Assembly (NCBI RefSeq): GCF_900106695.1
Contig: NZ_FNMZ01000001.1
Coordinates: forward strand, 372,001-436,000
Reading direction: 5' to 3'
DNA: 64,000 nucleotides
Origin: Albimonas donghaensis
Lineage (GTDB): Bacteria > Pseudomonadota > Alphaproteobacteria > Rhodobacterales > Rhodobacteraceae
Shown: positions 1 to 7,969 of the stretch, in pieces
How the letters are laid out: each line of letters begins with the position of its first letter
Position numbering within the stretch: position 1 is the stretch's first letter
Program-made: the position numbers and the translations under genes
The notes under the pieces: model-generated
Seen by the model: only the letters and a program-made list of their open reading frames with translations
What the model was told of the DNA's origin: nothing
The model's database searches: none

Positions 1-319
1 CCTGGCAGGAGCAGAACGGCGCCAGCCCGCCGATCAGGGCGGCGGCGACGATCATCCGGCTCTGGCGGCCCTCGAAGGCGCGGGCCACCATGGTTTCGGC
101 CCCGGTGGCCTTGAGGCCGGCGATCAGCGCCACGGCCAGCGCGATATAGGGCAGGGTGCCCGCGAAGGCGCCGATGGCGATGTCGAGCACCTCGGCCAGG
201 TCGCCCGGCGCGGCCAGCGCCACGATGGCGAGCACCGCCAGCATGAACAGCACCACCCGGTCGAAGCGGCGCAGGCCGGCCCAGGCGGCGGCGGATGTGC
301 GAGTGGCGAGGTCGGTCAT
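1..319 (-). CDS. DUF318/ArsP-like permease, N-terminal part only
   Basis: The reading frame begins with ATG at 319 (MTDLATRTSAAAWAG) and runs off the left edge after 106 residues. At least two hydrophobic helices are visible (VVLFMLAVLAIVALA and IALAVALIAGL), then the sequence LAPFCSC. The F-C-S-C motif after a helix is the hallmark of the DUF318 permease family (YraQ/ArsP), inner-membrane proteins linked to metal, metalloid or organoarsenical efflux. The start overlaps the stop of the upstream ArsR-type gene by ATGA, so the two are one operon and translationally coupled. Substrate is unknown; an ArsP-like role is inferred from the regulator partner only. Confidence 0.82.
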   Translation of the reverse strand, partial: MTDLATRTSAAAWAGLRRFDRVVLFMLAVLAIVALAAPGDLAEVLDIAIGAFAGTLPYIALAVALIAGLKATGAETMVARAFEGRQSRMIVAAALIGGLAPFCSCQ

Positions 320-705
320 CTCGCGGTCTCCTTCGAGACGGGGGATACGGGAAGGGAGGGGGAGGCGCCGCAGCCGGAATGCGCCTCATGCGCCTGGCCG
401 GCGGCGTCGGCGCAGCATTCGGCGTGAAGGAAATGCGCCAGCGCCTCGATATTGGCGAAGCGGGCGCGGCAGATCAGGGACCGGCCCTGCCGCTCCTGGC
501 TCAGCAGGTCGGCGGCGGCGAGAAAGCGCAGATGGTGCGACAGCGTCGAGGCGGCGATGCCCAGGCGTTCCTGCAAGGCGCCCACGGGCAGGCCCTCGGG
601 CCCGGCGCGGACCAGGGCGCGGATCACTTCCAGCCGCGGCTCGGAGCCGAGCGCGGCGAAAGCCTGGGCGGCGGATTCGGGGGGGAGAAGTCTGTCGATG
701 TCCAT
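316..705 (-). CDS. ArsR-family winged-helix repressor
   Basis: A 129-residue protein starting MDIDRLLPPES. The N-terminal two thirds is a typical ArsR/SmtB winged helix: AFAALGSEPRLEVIRALV, then the recognition region LGIAASTLSHHLRFLAAADLL and the wing QERQGRSLICRA. The C-terminus is Cys/His rich (HAECC, HEAHSGCG), which could bind a soft metal or metalloid. I chose ATG 705 because the longer open frame upstream is low-complexity and spans the inverted repeat. It is co-transcribed with the permease it overlaps. Likely an autoregulated efflux operon; the inducer is not identifiable. Confidence 0.88.
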   Translation of the reverse strand: MDIDRLLPPESAAQAFAALGSEPRLEVIRALVRAGPEGLPVGALQERLGIAASTLSHHLRFLAAADLLSQERQGRSLICRARFANIEALAHFLHAECCADAAGQAHEAHSGCGASPSLPVSPVSKETAR

Positions 706-724
706 GATTCTAGAATTATAGAAA
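706..724. promoter_or_regulatory. Candidate ArsR operator
   Basis: An AT-rich inverted repeat, TTCTA-N6-TAGAA at 708-723, lies directly in front of the arsR-type start codon in otherwise very GC-rich DNA. ArsR-family repressors typically bind short AT-rich dyads overlapping their own promoter. Its role is inferred from position and symmetry. Confidence 0.5.
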
Positions 725-898
725 TGAAGGGGGCGGTCAAGCCGGAAATGCGGCCGAGGACGCGGCGCGTCCGCGCCCGAAAAGGCGGAGCCCCCGCCCC
801 GCCCCGGCGCGACGGGGAAGTGCGGGGGCTCCGGTCGCCCACGAAACTGGCCCAGGCGCCCCCCTCCGCCTGGCGGGAAGGGGCGCGTCAGGCCTCCG

Positions 899-1666
899 TC
901 AGAAATTGTCCTTGCGCTTGCGGATCTCGGCGAAGATGGCGCCCGCATCGGCGCCGACCAGTTCCAGCCGCTCCTGGATCTCGCGCGAGTCGGGGCGCAG
1001 GAACGGGTTGGTCGCCAGCTCCTCGGCCAGCAGGACGGGCACGATCGGCGTCCCGGCCTCGTCGGCCTGGGCGATGCCCGCGATCCGCGCCTGAAGGGCT
1101 TCGTTGCCGGGCTCGATGGACAGGGCGAAGCGCCCGTTGGCGGCGCCGTAGTTGTGGCCCGAATAGACCAGCGTTTCCGGCGACAGGGCGAGCAGCTTCT
1201 TCAGGCTCTCCCACATCTGGAGATAGGTGCCCTCGAACACCCGCCCGCAGCCCAGCGCCATCAGGCTGTCGGCGGTGAAGGCCTTTTTCGCGCCCTCGAA
1301 GCAGTAGGCGATATGGCCGATCGTGTGGCCCGACACGTCGACGATCCGCGCCTGCTCGGCCCCGACGGAGACCATGTCCCCCTCCGACACCGTCACGTCC
1401 AGCGCCGGCAGCCGGGCCGCGTCGGCGCCATGGCCGACGGTTTTCGCGCCATAGGCCTCGACCAGCTCGGCGACGCCCTGGATATGGTCCGCATGGTGAT
1501 GGGTGATCAGAATCAGGTCCAGCTTGCCGCCGGCCGCGTCGATGGCGGCGCGCAGCGGGGCGGCGTCGGGCACGTCGACCACGGCCCAGACATTCTCGGT
1601 CGTCTCGTGGAGCAGATAGCCGTAGTTATCGTCCAGGCAGGGGATCACGGTGACTTCGAGCGGCAT
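899..1666 (-). CDS. gloB: Hydroxyacylglutathione hydrolase (glyoxalase II)
   Basis: A 255-residue metallo-beta-lactamase-fold enzyme that hydrolyses S-lactoylglutathione in the glyoxalase pathway in the cytoplasm. The metal-binding THHHADH motif is at residues 55-61, followed by DVSGHTIGHIAY, a metal-ligand Asp in TADSLMALGCGR and the C-terminal HNYGAANGRFA and NPFLR motifs typical of GloB. Length is normal. The ATG at 1666 is preceded by a strong GGAGGTAA ribosome site. It is divergent from a methyltransferase gene with a 74-bp shared spacer, a recurrent arrangement in Rhodobacterales. Confidence 0.95.
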   Translation of the reverse strand: MPLEVTVIPCLDDNYGYLLHETTENVWAVVDVPDAAPLRAAIDAAGGKLDLILITHHHADHIQGVAELVEAYGAKTVGHGADAARLPALDVTVSEGDMVSVGAEQARIVDVSGHTIGHIAYCFEGAKKAFTADSLMALGCGRVFEGTYLQMWESLKKLLALSPETLVYSGHNYGAANGRFALSIEPGNEALQARIAGIAQADEAGTPIVPVLLAEELATNPFLRPDSREIQERLELVGADAGAIFAEIRKRKDNF

Positions 1667-1740
1667 GGGGTTACCTCCACGGCTTGCATTTCCGGCGGTC
1701 GCGCGCAGCATACAGATCGACGCGAGGAGGATAAGGCCCC

Positions 1741-2544
1741 ATGCATCTCGACGTGATCGACCTGCGCCGGTTCTATTACCGCACCCCGCTCGGGCGCGCC
1801 GCCCAGCGCAGCCTGCAGGAGGCGATCCGCGCCCTGTGGCCCAACGTGGCCGGGGAGACGGTGGTGGGCTTCGGTTTCGCCGCGCCCCTGTTGAGGCCCT
1901 TCGTGAAGGAGGCCGCCCGCGTGGTCTGCCTGATGCCGGGTCCGCAGGGGGTCTGCCGCTGGCCGCCGGAGGGGCCGAACATGGCGGTTCTGGCCGAGGA
2001 GACCCACTGGCCCCTGCGCGCAGGGGCCGCGGACCGGCTGATCGTGGCCCATGCGCTGGAGAACTCGGAACGCCCTTCGGCCCTGCTGGAGGAGATGCGC
2101 CGCGTGCTGGCGCCCGAGGGGCGGGCGATCGTGGTGGTGCCCAACCGCTCGGGCATGTGGGCGCGCTCGGACGCGACGCCCTTCGGCTATGGCCGGCCCT
2201 ATTCCACAAGCCAGCTGGAGAGCGCCCTGCGCGCCCATGATCTCGCGCCCGAGCACGCCTCCGCCGCGCTTTACGGGCCGCCGAGCCACAGGCGCTACTG
2301 GCTGCGCACCCATCGGTTGTGGGAGGCGGCGGGGCGCCGGCTGGACGTCCAGCGGCTGGGCGGCGCGGTGCTGGTGGAGGCGACGCGGCGGGTCTACGCG
2401 CTGCCCCGGTCGGGGCTGAAGGAAAAGGCGCTGTCGCCGCTGGAGGTGCTGGAGGGGCTCGCCAAACCGGCCCGTCCGCGCCCGGCGGCGGGGCGCGCGC
2501 CGCGGCGGGGGCCGGAGGGGCGAGGCGACGGCGCGGCGGGGTGA
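1741..2544 (+). CDS. Class I SAM-dependent methyltransferase, gloB-linked
   Basis: A 267-residue protein. The front half has a Rossmann methyltransferase pattern: GETVVGFGFAAP (motif I region, less glycine-rich than usual), HWPLRAGAADRLIVAHALENS (motif II/III) and MRRVLAPEGRAIVVVPNRSGMW (post-motif strand), as in Methyltransf_11 proteins. The C-terminal 40 residues are Arg/Ala/Pro rich and probably disordered. It is transcribed divergently from gloB, with AGGAGGATAAGG before the start. The substrate is unknown. Confidence 0.82.
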   Translation: MHLDVIDLRRFYYRTPLGRAAQRSLQEAIRALWPNVAGETVVGFGFAAPLLRPFVKEAARVVCLMPGPQGVCRWPPEGPNMAVLAEETHWPLRAGAADRLIVAHALENSERPSALLEEMRRVLAPEGRAIVVVPNRSGMWARSDATPFGYGRPYSTSQLESALRAHDLAPEHASAALYGPPSHRRYWLRTHRLWEAAGRRLDVQRLGGAVLVEATRRVYALPRSGLKEKALSPLEVLEGLAKPARPRPAAGRAPRRGPEGRGDGAAG

Positions 2545-2646
2545 CGCCGGCCCGCGTTTTCCGCCCCGCCCCCTCGAAGCGGCGACCCTCCTGCGATGAT
2601 CTCTCTGCGATGACCACCCGGCGGCGACTTTCCCCGTGGCGACCCT

Positions 2647-2669
2647 CGTAGGGCGGGTGCGAACCCGCC
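2647..2669 (+). repeat. Dispersed hairpin repeat, copy 1
   Basis: A 23-bp element with the core TAGGGCGGGTGCGAACCCGCC, containing the inverted repeat GGCGGGT/ACCCGCC around a 4-base loop. The same element occurs at 7037-7059 and, with the central bases changed, as an inverted pair at 60099-60161. All copies are between genes or at gene ends, which suggests a REP-like family. Confidence 0.7.
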
Positions 2670-2696
2670 GCCCTCCGGCGGCCGTCGCCCGTCCCG

Positions 2697-3323
2697 TCAG
2701 AACCCGATGCCGACGCCCCAGCTCAGCCCCGACCACCCGCGCGAGCCATAGCCGATCGACAGCCAGGGCCGGATCCGCGGCGCGTAGGCGTAGTAGTCCT
2801 CCAGGTCCTCGCCGGAGGGGAGCCGGGCCGGACGGGCCTGCTCGGGCTGGGCGCGCCCCGCCGCCATCCCCGCCTGGAAACCCGCGGCCAGCGGCGCCGG
2901 GCAGCTCAGCGAGGGCAGCTGGCGGGCGCGGCCCATCTCCACCCCGGTCTCATAGGTGCAGAACCGCGCGACGCCCTCGTCATGGCCGGCGAGATAATCG
3001 TCCTCCGCCCCGATCCGCGCGGCGCCTGCCAACGCCGGGCAGGCGGCGATGCGGGCCAGCCCCTCGGTCGGGGCGGCGCCGGCCATGGCGTCGGCGACCC
3101 CCGCGAGGTTCCAGTCCGCCTCCGAACAGGCGCCCGAGGCGGTCCAGCCCGCGGCGGCGGAGCGCTCCGCCTCGTCCGAGGCGCAGGCGGCCAGCAGCGG
3201 CGCGGCCAGGGTCAGCAGGGCGAACCTCGCCGCAAGGCGCCGCGCGCGACGGGCCTGGGACGTGCGGGGCGCATCGGGGCGCGGGGCGCGAATCGAACAG
3301 GTCATGGGCGCAGTATGGCTCAC
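2697..3323 (-). CDS. DUF2799 lipoprotein
   Basis: A secreted protein of about 200 residues. A positively charged leader is followed by a hydrophobic helix and a lipobox ending LLAAC, predicting lipidation and envelope localisation. The mature part matches the DUF2799 pattern: CSEADWNLAGVADAMAG, then YLAGHDEGVARFCTYETGVEMGRA. The C-terminus is aromatic/Gly rich (WLSIGYGSRGWSG). Two starts are possible: GTG at 3323, which overlaps the upstream stop as GTGA, and ATG at 3305; neither has a clear ribosome site. Last gene of a three-gene operon. Function unknown. Confidence 0.78.
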   Translation of the reverse strand: MSHTAPMTCSIRAPRPDAPRTSQARRARRLAARFALLTLAAPLLAACASDEAERSAAAGWTASGACSEADWNLAGVADAMAGAAPTEGLARIAACPALAGAARIGAEDDYLAGHDEGVARFCTYETGVEMGRARQLPSLSCPAPLAAGFQAGMAAGRAQPEQARPARLPSGEDLEDYYAYAPRIRPWLSIGYGSRGWSGLSWGVGIGF

Positions 3324-3835
3324 CGGGATGGCGGAAAGTCGACCGCGGCCGCGACGGGGAGGTCCCGCTCGAACCCGATCGTCGTCTCCGGCCCCGCCCA
3401 GGCCCGATAGAGCGCCAGGGCCGGGGCGTTCCAGGCCAGCGCGTCGATGGTCAGCTTGCGGACGCCCCGCGCCGCCATCCGCGCCTCCGCCTCCCGCAGA
3501 AGCGCAAGGGCCAGGCCCTTCCGCCGCGCCTCGGGCGCCACGTAGAGGTCCGAGACATGGCCGCGGATCCGCGTCGCCTCGGGCACATAGGCGCCCTCGT
3601 CCTGCAATCCCGCGATCAGCAGGCCATGGGCCGCGCCCGCCGCATCCTCGGCCAGCAGCACGCAGCCGCCCTCCGCCGCCCAGTCGGTCAGCCAGGCCAC
3701 ATGCCCGGCGCAGTCCGCGCCGGGGCGGCGGTCGGGCTCGCGGGCCCGCTCGAAATCCTGCAGGGCGGCGAACAGGGCGAAGACCGCCGCCCCGTCCGCC
3801 GGCCCCGCATCGCGCAGCGCGTAGCCCGGCGGCAT
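3320..3835 (-). CDS. GNAT-family N-acetyltransferase
   Basis: A 171-residue single-domain GNAT. The acetyl-CoA binding segment is clear: VSDLYVAPEARRKGLALALLREAEARM (motif A, with the R-x-K-G-x-A variant of Q/R-x-x-G-x-G/A), then LTIDALAWNAPALALYRAW (motif B). It sits one base downstream of an alpha/beta hydrolase gene and overlaps the following lipoprotein gene. The acyl acceptor cannot be predicted. Confidence 0.88.
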   Translation of the reverse strand: MPPGYALRDAGPADGAAVFALFAALQDFERAREPDRRPGADCAGHVAWLTDWAAEGGCVLLAEDAAGAAHGLLIAGLQDEGAYVPEATRIRGHVSDLYVAPEARRKGLALALLREAEARMAARGVRKLTIDALAWNAPALALYRAWAGPETTIGFERDLPVAAAVDFPPSR

Positions 3836-3836
3836 G

Positions 3837-4685
3837 TCAGATCCCCGCGCCCGGGACCGTGACCGAGGCCAGCACCTCGTCCAGCGTCGCGGCGATGATC
3901 CCCAGCTCCCGCGGTTCCGAAAAACGGTGGTCGGCGCCGTCCACCAGCGTCAGCCGCAGGTCGGGGCTTTCCGCATGGCCCAGCAGCTTCAGCGCCCAGT
4001 CCACCGGAACGTCCGCATCCGCGGTCCCCTGCAGCAGCCGCACCGGGAAGGGCAGGGGCAGGGGGGCGCGCAGCACCAGGTTCTCGCGCCCGTCCTCGAT
4101 CAGCAGGCGGGTGATCACATAGGGCTCGTCCGAATAGTCGGAGGGCAGGGCGACGCGCCCCGTCTCCGTCATCTCGGCCCGCTGGGCGTCCGAGAAGCCG
4201 GCCCAGAACCCGTCCTCGGTGAAGTCCGGCGCGGCGGCGATGCCGATCAGCCCCGCCACCCGTTCCGGCCGCGCCCGGGCCGTCAGCAGACTGATCCAGC
4301 CGCCCATGGAGGAGCCGACCAGCACCTGGCGCCCCTCGGTCAGCGCGTCGAGCGCGTCGAGCGCGTCCCGCGCCCAGGCGCCGATGCGGCCTTCGGTCTC
4401 GAAATCTCCCGAAGAGGCGCCATGGGCCGTATAGTCGAAGCGCAGGAAGTCGAGCCCGCGTTCGGCGCAGAGCTGTTCGAGGAAGGTGGCCTTGGTCCCG
4501 GTCATGTCGGACCGGAAGCCGCCCAGGAACACCACGCCGGGGGGCGGCGTCTCGCCCGCCGCGCGCGCGGCGGTTGCCACGGCGCCCCGGGAGCGGTGAT
4601 AAGCGAGACGTCGCCCGTCGGGCGTCGTCAGGAATTCGGGCGCGGCGCCCGCGTCGGGGCCGTCATTCGGGGGGACAGGGGTCAT
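3837..4685 (-). CDS. Alpha/beta hydrolase, ABHD10-like
   Basis: A 282-residue serine hydrolase. Visible elements are FLGGFRSDMTGTKA (oxyanion region), LDFLRFDYTAHGAS, the nucleophile elbow GSSMGGW, a probable acid in GTADADVPVDWA and the catalytic His in VDGADHRFSEPREL. The FRSDMTGTKA and SGDFETEGRIGAWARD segments resemble the ABHD10/palmitoyl-thioesterase-like branch. First gene of a minus operon with a GNAT and a DUF2799 lipoprotein. Its ATG at 4683-4685 shares two base pairs with the ATG of the divergent glycosyltransferase frame. Confidence 0.88.
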   Translation of the reverse strand: MTPVPPNDGPDAGAAPEFLTTPDGRRLAYHRSRGAVATAARAAGETPPPGVVFLGGFRSDMTGTKATFLEQLCAERGLDFLRFDYTAHGASSGDFETEGRIGAWARDALDALDALTEGRQVLVGSSMGGWISLLTARARPERVAGLIGIAAAPDFTEDGFWAGFSDAQRAEMTETGRVALPSDYSDEPYVITRLLIEDGRENLVLRAPLPLPFPVRLLQGTADADVPVDWALKLLGHAESPDLRLTLVDGADHRFSEPRELGIIAATLDEVLASVTVPGAGI

Positions 4686-6000
4686 GGATAGCGCGCGCTC
4701 CGCAGCCTCGGGTCTCTCGGGCGGGGACCCTAGCGCCCCCGCGTCGCCGGTCCAAGCCGCGCCGGTCCATGCCGGGACGGGGACCGGCGACGCAGCCCCC
4801 TCCGCCGGCCCCTCCGCCGCCCCCTTCGCAGGCCCGGGCGGCTTCGCGGGCTTCGGCGGCGGCCGCCCGGTGGTCCTTCAGCTCACCCCCGCGCTCGAAT
4901 CCGGCGGGGTCGAGCGCGGCACGATCGAGATCGCCCAGGCCCTGACGCGGGAGGGCGCGACATCGCTCGTCGCCTCCCGCGGGGGGCGGATGGAGCGGAT
5001 GCTGGAACGCGCCGGCGGCCGGCTGGTCCGGCTCGACATCGGCGCCAAGAACCCGCTCGCCATCCGTCGCAACGCCGCCGCCCTGGAACGCATCCTGCGC
5101 GAGGAGCGGGTGGACATCGTTCACGCCCGGTCCCGCGCGCCGGCCTGGGCGGGGTGGCTGGCGGCCAGGCGCGCCGGCGTGCCTTTCGTGACCACCTGGC
5201 ACGGCGACTATTCCGAGAATTTCCCCGGCAAGCGCTTCTGGAACGGGATCATGGCGCGGGGACGTCCGACCATCGCGGTGTCGGAGTTCATCGCCGACAC
5301 GATTCGCACCCGCCATCCGGAGGCCGATCTGGTGGTGATCCCCCGCGGCGCCGACCTCGCGCAGTTCGACCCGCTGACCATCCAGGGCGCGCGCTCCGCC
5401 GGGCTGGCCGAGCGCTGGGGGCTCGCCGACGATCCGCGCCCGGTGGTGATGCTGCCCGGCCGCCTGACCCGCTGGAAGGGCCAGTCGCATTTCATCGACG
5501 CGGCGGCGAAGCTGCGCGCCCTGCGCGGGGGCGAGGACTTCGTGTTCCTCATGGTGGGCGACGATCCCGACAGCGCCTATGGCCGCGAACTGGCCGAGCG
5601 CATCCGCAGCCAGGGCCTGACCGGCTGCTGCGCGATGGCCGGGCATTGCGACGACATGGCCGCGGCGCTGAAGCTGGCCTCGGTCGTGGTCTCCGCCTCG
5701 ATGGAGCCCGAAGCCTTCGGGCGCGTGGCGGTCGAGGCCCAGGCCATGGGGCGCCCGGTGATCGCCACCGACCATGGCGGCGCCCGGGAGACGGTGGACG
5801 AGGGCCGCACCGGCTGGCGCTATCCCCCCGGCGACGCCGACGCGCTGGCGGCGGCGGCGAACCGGGCGCTGGATCTCGACGTCTCGGCGCGGGAGCATAT
5901 GGCCATGGCCGGGCGCGCCCGCATCATGCAGCGCTTTTCGACCGAGGCCATGCAGCGCGCGACCCTGCAGGTCTACGCCGACGTGCTGGCGCGGGGCTGA
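4684..6000 (+). CDS. GT4 family glycosyltransferase
   Basis: A GT-B glycosyltransferase of 438 residues from the first ATG. The N-terminal acceptor domain starts at VVLQLTPALESGGVERGTIEIA (about residue 63). The C-terminal nucleotide-sugar domain carries VVMLPGRLTRWKGQSHFIDAA, the E-x7-E region SASMEPEAFGRVAVEAQAMG and ATDHGGARETV. Residues 1-60 are Ala/Pro/Gly rich with no fold, so the true start may be an internal GTG, for example at 4870, which would also separate it from the divergent hydrolase start. Likely acts in envelope polysaccharide or LPS synthesis; sugar and acceptor are unknown. Confidence 0.85.
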   Translation: MDSARSAASGLSGGDPSAPASPVQAAPVHAGTGTGDAAPSAGPSAAPFAGPGGFAGFGGGRPVVLQLTPALESGGVERGTIEIAQALTREGATSLVASRGGRMERMLERAGGRLVRLDIGAKNPLAIRRNAAALERILREERVDIVHARSRAPAWAGWLAARRAGVPFVTTWHGDYSENFPGKRFWNGIMARGRPTIAVSEFIADTIRTRHPEADLVVIPRGADLAQFDPLTIQGARSAGLAERWGLADDPRPVVMLPGRLTRWKGQSHFIDAAAKLRALRGGEDFVFLMVGDDPDSAYGRELAERIRSQGLTGCCAMAGHCDDMAAALKLASVVVSASMEPEAFGRVAVEAQAMGRPVIATDHGGARETVDEGRTGWRYPPGDADALAAAANRALDLDVSAREHMAMAGRARIMQRFSTEAMQRATLQVYADVLARG

Positions 6001-6149
6001 GCCCGGCCTCTCGGCCCCTCGCCCGCATTCCGCCGCCTCCCTGTTCCGCCCAGCGGTCCTGACGCACTTGCCGAGCCTGCCCGCGGCGTCCATGCTGTTC
6101 GGGAACGCGGGTCGCCGACAGACGCGGCCGCGCCAAGGAGGAGAGCCCC

Positions 6150-6992
6150 ATGTCCACCCAGACCGCCGCCGCCGCGGCGACCGAAACCGATGCGCCCATC
6201 ATGCTGATCTCCGATCTCGTCGACGGGGTCTGCGAGGTCTCGCTGAACCGGCCGGATCGCCTGAACGCCATCACCCCCGAACTGATGCGCGCCATCGCCG
6301 ACACGCATGAGACGCTGGCCGGCATGGCCGGGCTGCGCGCCGTGGTGCTGAAGGGCTCGGGCCGGGCCTTCTGCTCGGGCCTCGACAAGTCGGGCTTCCA
6401 GCGGATGAAGACCGAGGGCCGCGGCTCCCTCGGCATGGACATCATGAACCGCACCCACGGGCCGGCCAACATGGCGCAGAACTGCTGCTGGGGCTGGCGC
6501 GAGCTGGGCGTGCCGGTGATCGCCGCGGTGCACGGGTTCGCCCTGGGCGGCGGCTTCCAGATCGCGCTGGGGCCGGATGTCCGGATCGCCGCGCCGGGGA
6601 CGAAATTTTCGGTGATGGAGCTGAAATGGGGCCTCGTGCCCGACATGGGCGGCATGGCGGTGATGCGCACGCTGGCCCGCGGCGACGTGATCCGCAAGCT
6701 GACCTACACCGCCGAGATCTTCGAGACCGACAAGGCCCTGGAATACGGCTTCGTCACCGAGATCGCCGAGGACCCGCTGGCCCGCGCCCGCGAACTGGCC
6801 CGTGAGATCGCGTCGAAAAGCCCGACCGCGATGCGCGCCGCCAAGGAGCTGCTGAACATCTCCGACGAGGAAGCCGGCGCCCTTCCCGCGCTGCTGGCCG
6901 AGAGCCGGCTGCAGAAGGACCTGATCGGCAAGCCCCACAACATCGAGGCCGTCAACGCCGGCGTCGAGGGCCGCCCCGCGGTCTACGAGTAA
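6150..6992 (+). CDS. Enoyl-CoA hydratase/isomerase (crotonase) family protein
   Basis: A 280-residue crotonase. Evidence: SLNRPDRLNAITPELM, the oxyanion-hole segments SGRAFCSGLDKSGF and AVHGFALGGGFQIALGPDVRIA, and FSVMELKWGLVPDMGG, where Asp replaces the usual Glu/Asp catalytic pair seen in true hydratases. The position-specific acid pattern is not decisive, so the exact reaction (hydratase, isomerase or other acyl-CoA chemistry) is open. AAGGAGGAG precedes the ATG. It stands alone between an unrelated glycosyltransferase and minus-strand SDR genes. Confidence 0.88.
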   Translation: MSTQTAAAAATETDAPIMLISDLVDGVCEVSLNRPDRLNAITPELMRAIADTHETLAGMAGLRAVVLKGSGRAFCSGLDKSGFQRMKTEGRGSLGMDIMNRTHGPANMAQNCCWGWRELGVPVIAAVHGFALGGGFQIALGPDVRIAAPGTKFSVMELKWGLVPDMGGMAVMRTLARGDVIRKLTYTAEIFETDKALEYGFVTEIAEDPLARARELAREIASKSPTAMRAAKELLNISDEEAGALPALLAESRLQKDLIGKPHNIEAVNAGVEGRPAVYE

Positions 6993-7036
6993 GGCGCGGC
7001 GCGGGCGGCGCGGATCCCGCGCCGTCCGCCGGGCCC

Positions 7037-7059
7037 CGTAGGGCGGGTGCGAACCCGCC
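7037..7059 (+). repeat. Dispersed hairpin repeat, copy 2
   Basis: Identical over 23 bp to the element at 2647-2669. It is followed directly by a GC-rich simple repeat, about four copies of an 8-base CCCGCCTC unit at 7055-7085. It lies about 45 bp after the crotonase stop codon. Confidence 0.7.
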
Positions 7060-7147
7060 TCCCCGCCTCCCCGCCTCCCCGCCCTTCCCGCCCTCCCGGC
7101 CCTCCCCACCCGCCTCGCTCCGGCGCCGGGGCTGACGCGGCCGCGCC

Positions 7148-7903
7148 CTAGCGCCCTCCGGCCACGTCCACCAGCGCGCCGGAGACGTAGGACGCCTCCT
7201 CCGACATCAGCCAGGCGATGACCCGCGCCACCTCCTCGGCCGTGCCGGGGCGGCCCATGGGCACGGTGGTCGCGGCCTGGGTCACGCGCTCGGGCGCCAG
7301 GCTGTCTGCGTGGATGGCGGTGTCGATGATCCCCGGCCGCACGCCGTTGACGCGCACTCCGCCCGCCGCCAGCTCCACCGCCAGGCCCTTGGTCAGCGAC
7401 ACCATCGCCCCCTTGGACGCCCCGTAATCCACGAAGGCCCCGCCCGCCCCCGAGGTCGCGGCGATGGAGGCGAGGTTGACGATGGCGCCGCCGCGCCCGC
7501 CCCGGTCGGTGGGCATGCGCCGCGCCGCCTCCCGCGCGCCCATGATCGCGCCGATCACGTTCAGCCCGATCACCCTGCGGATGCGGTCCGGGTCCATGTC
7601 CGCCAGCGCCGAGGTCGGCCCGGTGATCCCGGCATTGTTGGAAAACCCCTCGACCGGCCCGAAGGCCGCCTCCGCCGCGTCCCACAGGGCCGAAACGTCC
7701 GAGTCCACGCTCATGTCCCCGGCGAAGGCCTGCGCCCGGGCCCCGGCGGCGCGGCAGGCCTCGACCACCGCCGCCGCCTCGGCCTCCGCGCCCGCTTCGG
7801 GCGGGTGATTGACGCTCACCGTCCAGCCTCGCGCCGCGCAGACCCGCGCGGTCGCAGCCCCGATGCCCCGCGAGGCGCCGGTGATCAGGATATGTTTGGT
7901 CAT
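7148..7903 (-). CDS. SDR family oxidoreductase (tandem pair, downstream copy)
   Basis: A 251-residue classical short-chain dehydrogenase. The cofactor motif TGASRGIGAA is at the N-terminus, SNNAGITG replaces the usual NNAG context, the catalytic Ser is in IVNLASIAAT and the active-site Y-x-x-x-K is YGASKGAMVSL. The C-terminal SGALVDVAGGR ending is typical of FabG-like enzymes. It is a clear paralogue of the gene 66 bp upstream, sharing start (ILITG-SRGIGAAT) and end (DVAGGR). Substrate unknown. Confidence 0.9.
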   Translation of the reverse strand: MTKHILITGASRGIGAATARVCAARGWTVSVNHPPEAGAEAEAAAVVEACRAAGARAQAFAGDMSVDSDVSALWDAAEAAFGPVEGFSNNAGITGPTSALADMDPDRIRRVIGLNVIGAIMGAREAARRMPTDRGGRGGAIVNLASIAATSGAGGAFVDYGASKGAMVSLTKGLAVELAAGGVRVNGVRPGIIDTAIHADSLAPERVTQAATTVPMGRPGTAEEVARVIAWLMSEEASYVSGALVDVAGGR

Positions 7904-7969
7904 GCAGTCCTCCCCTCGCCGCGATCCGGCGGAAGGGAGAGTCCGGCGCCGCGCGCCCCGGCGCTTGCG

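Noticed and set aside
7055-7085. CCCGCCTC tandem units considered as a CRISPR-like or functional array.
   Set aside because: The units are 8 bp with no spacers; this is a simple sequence repeat next to the dispersed hairpin element.
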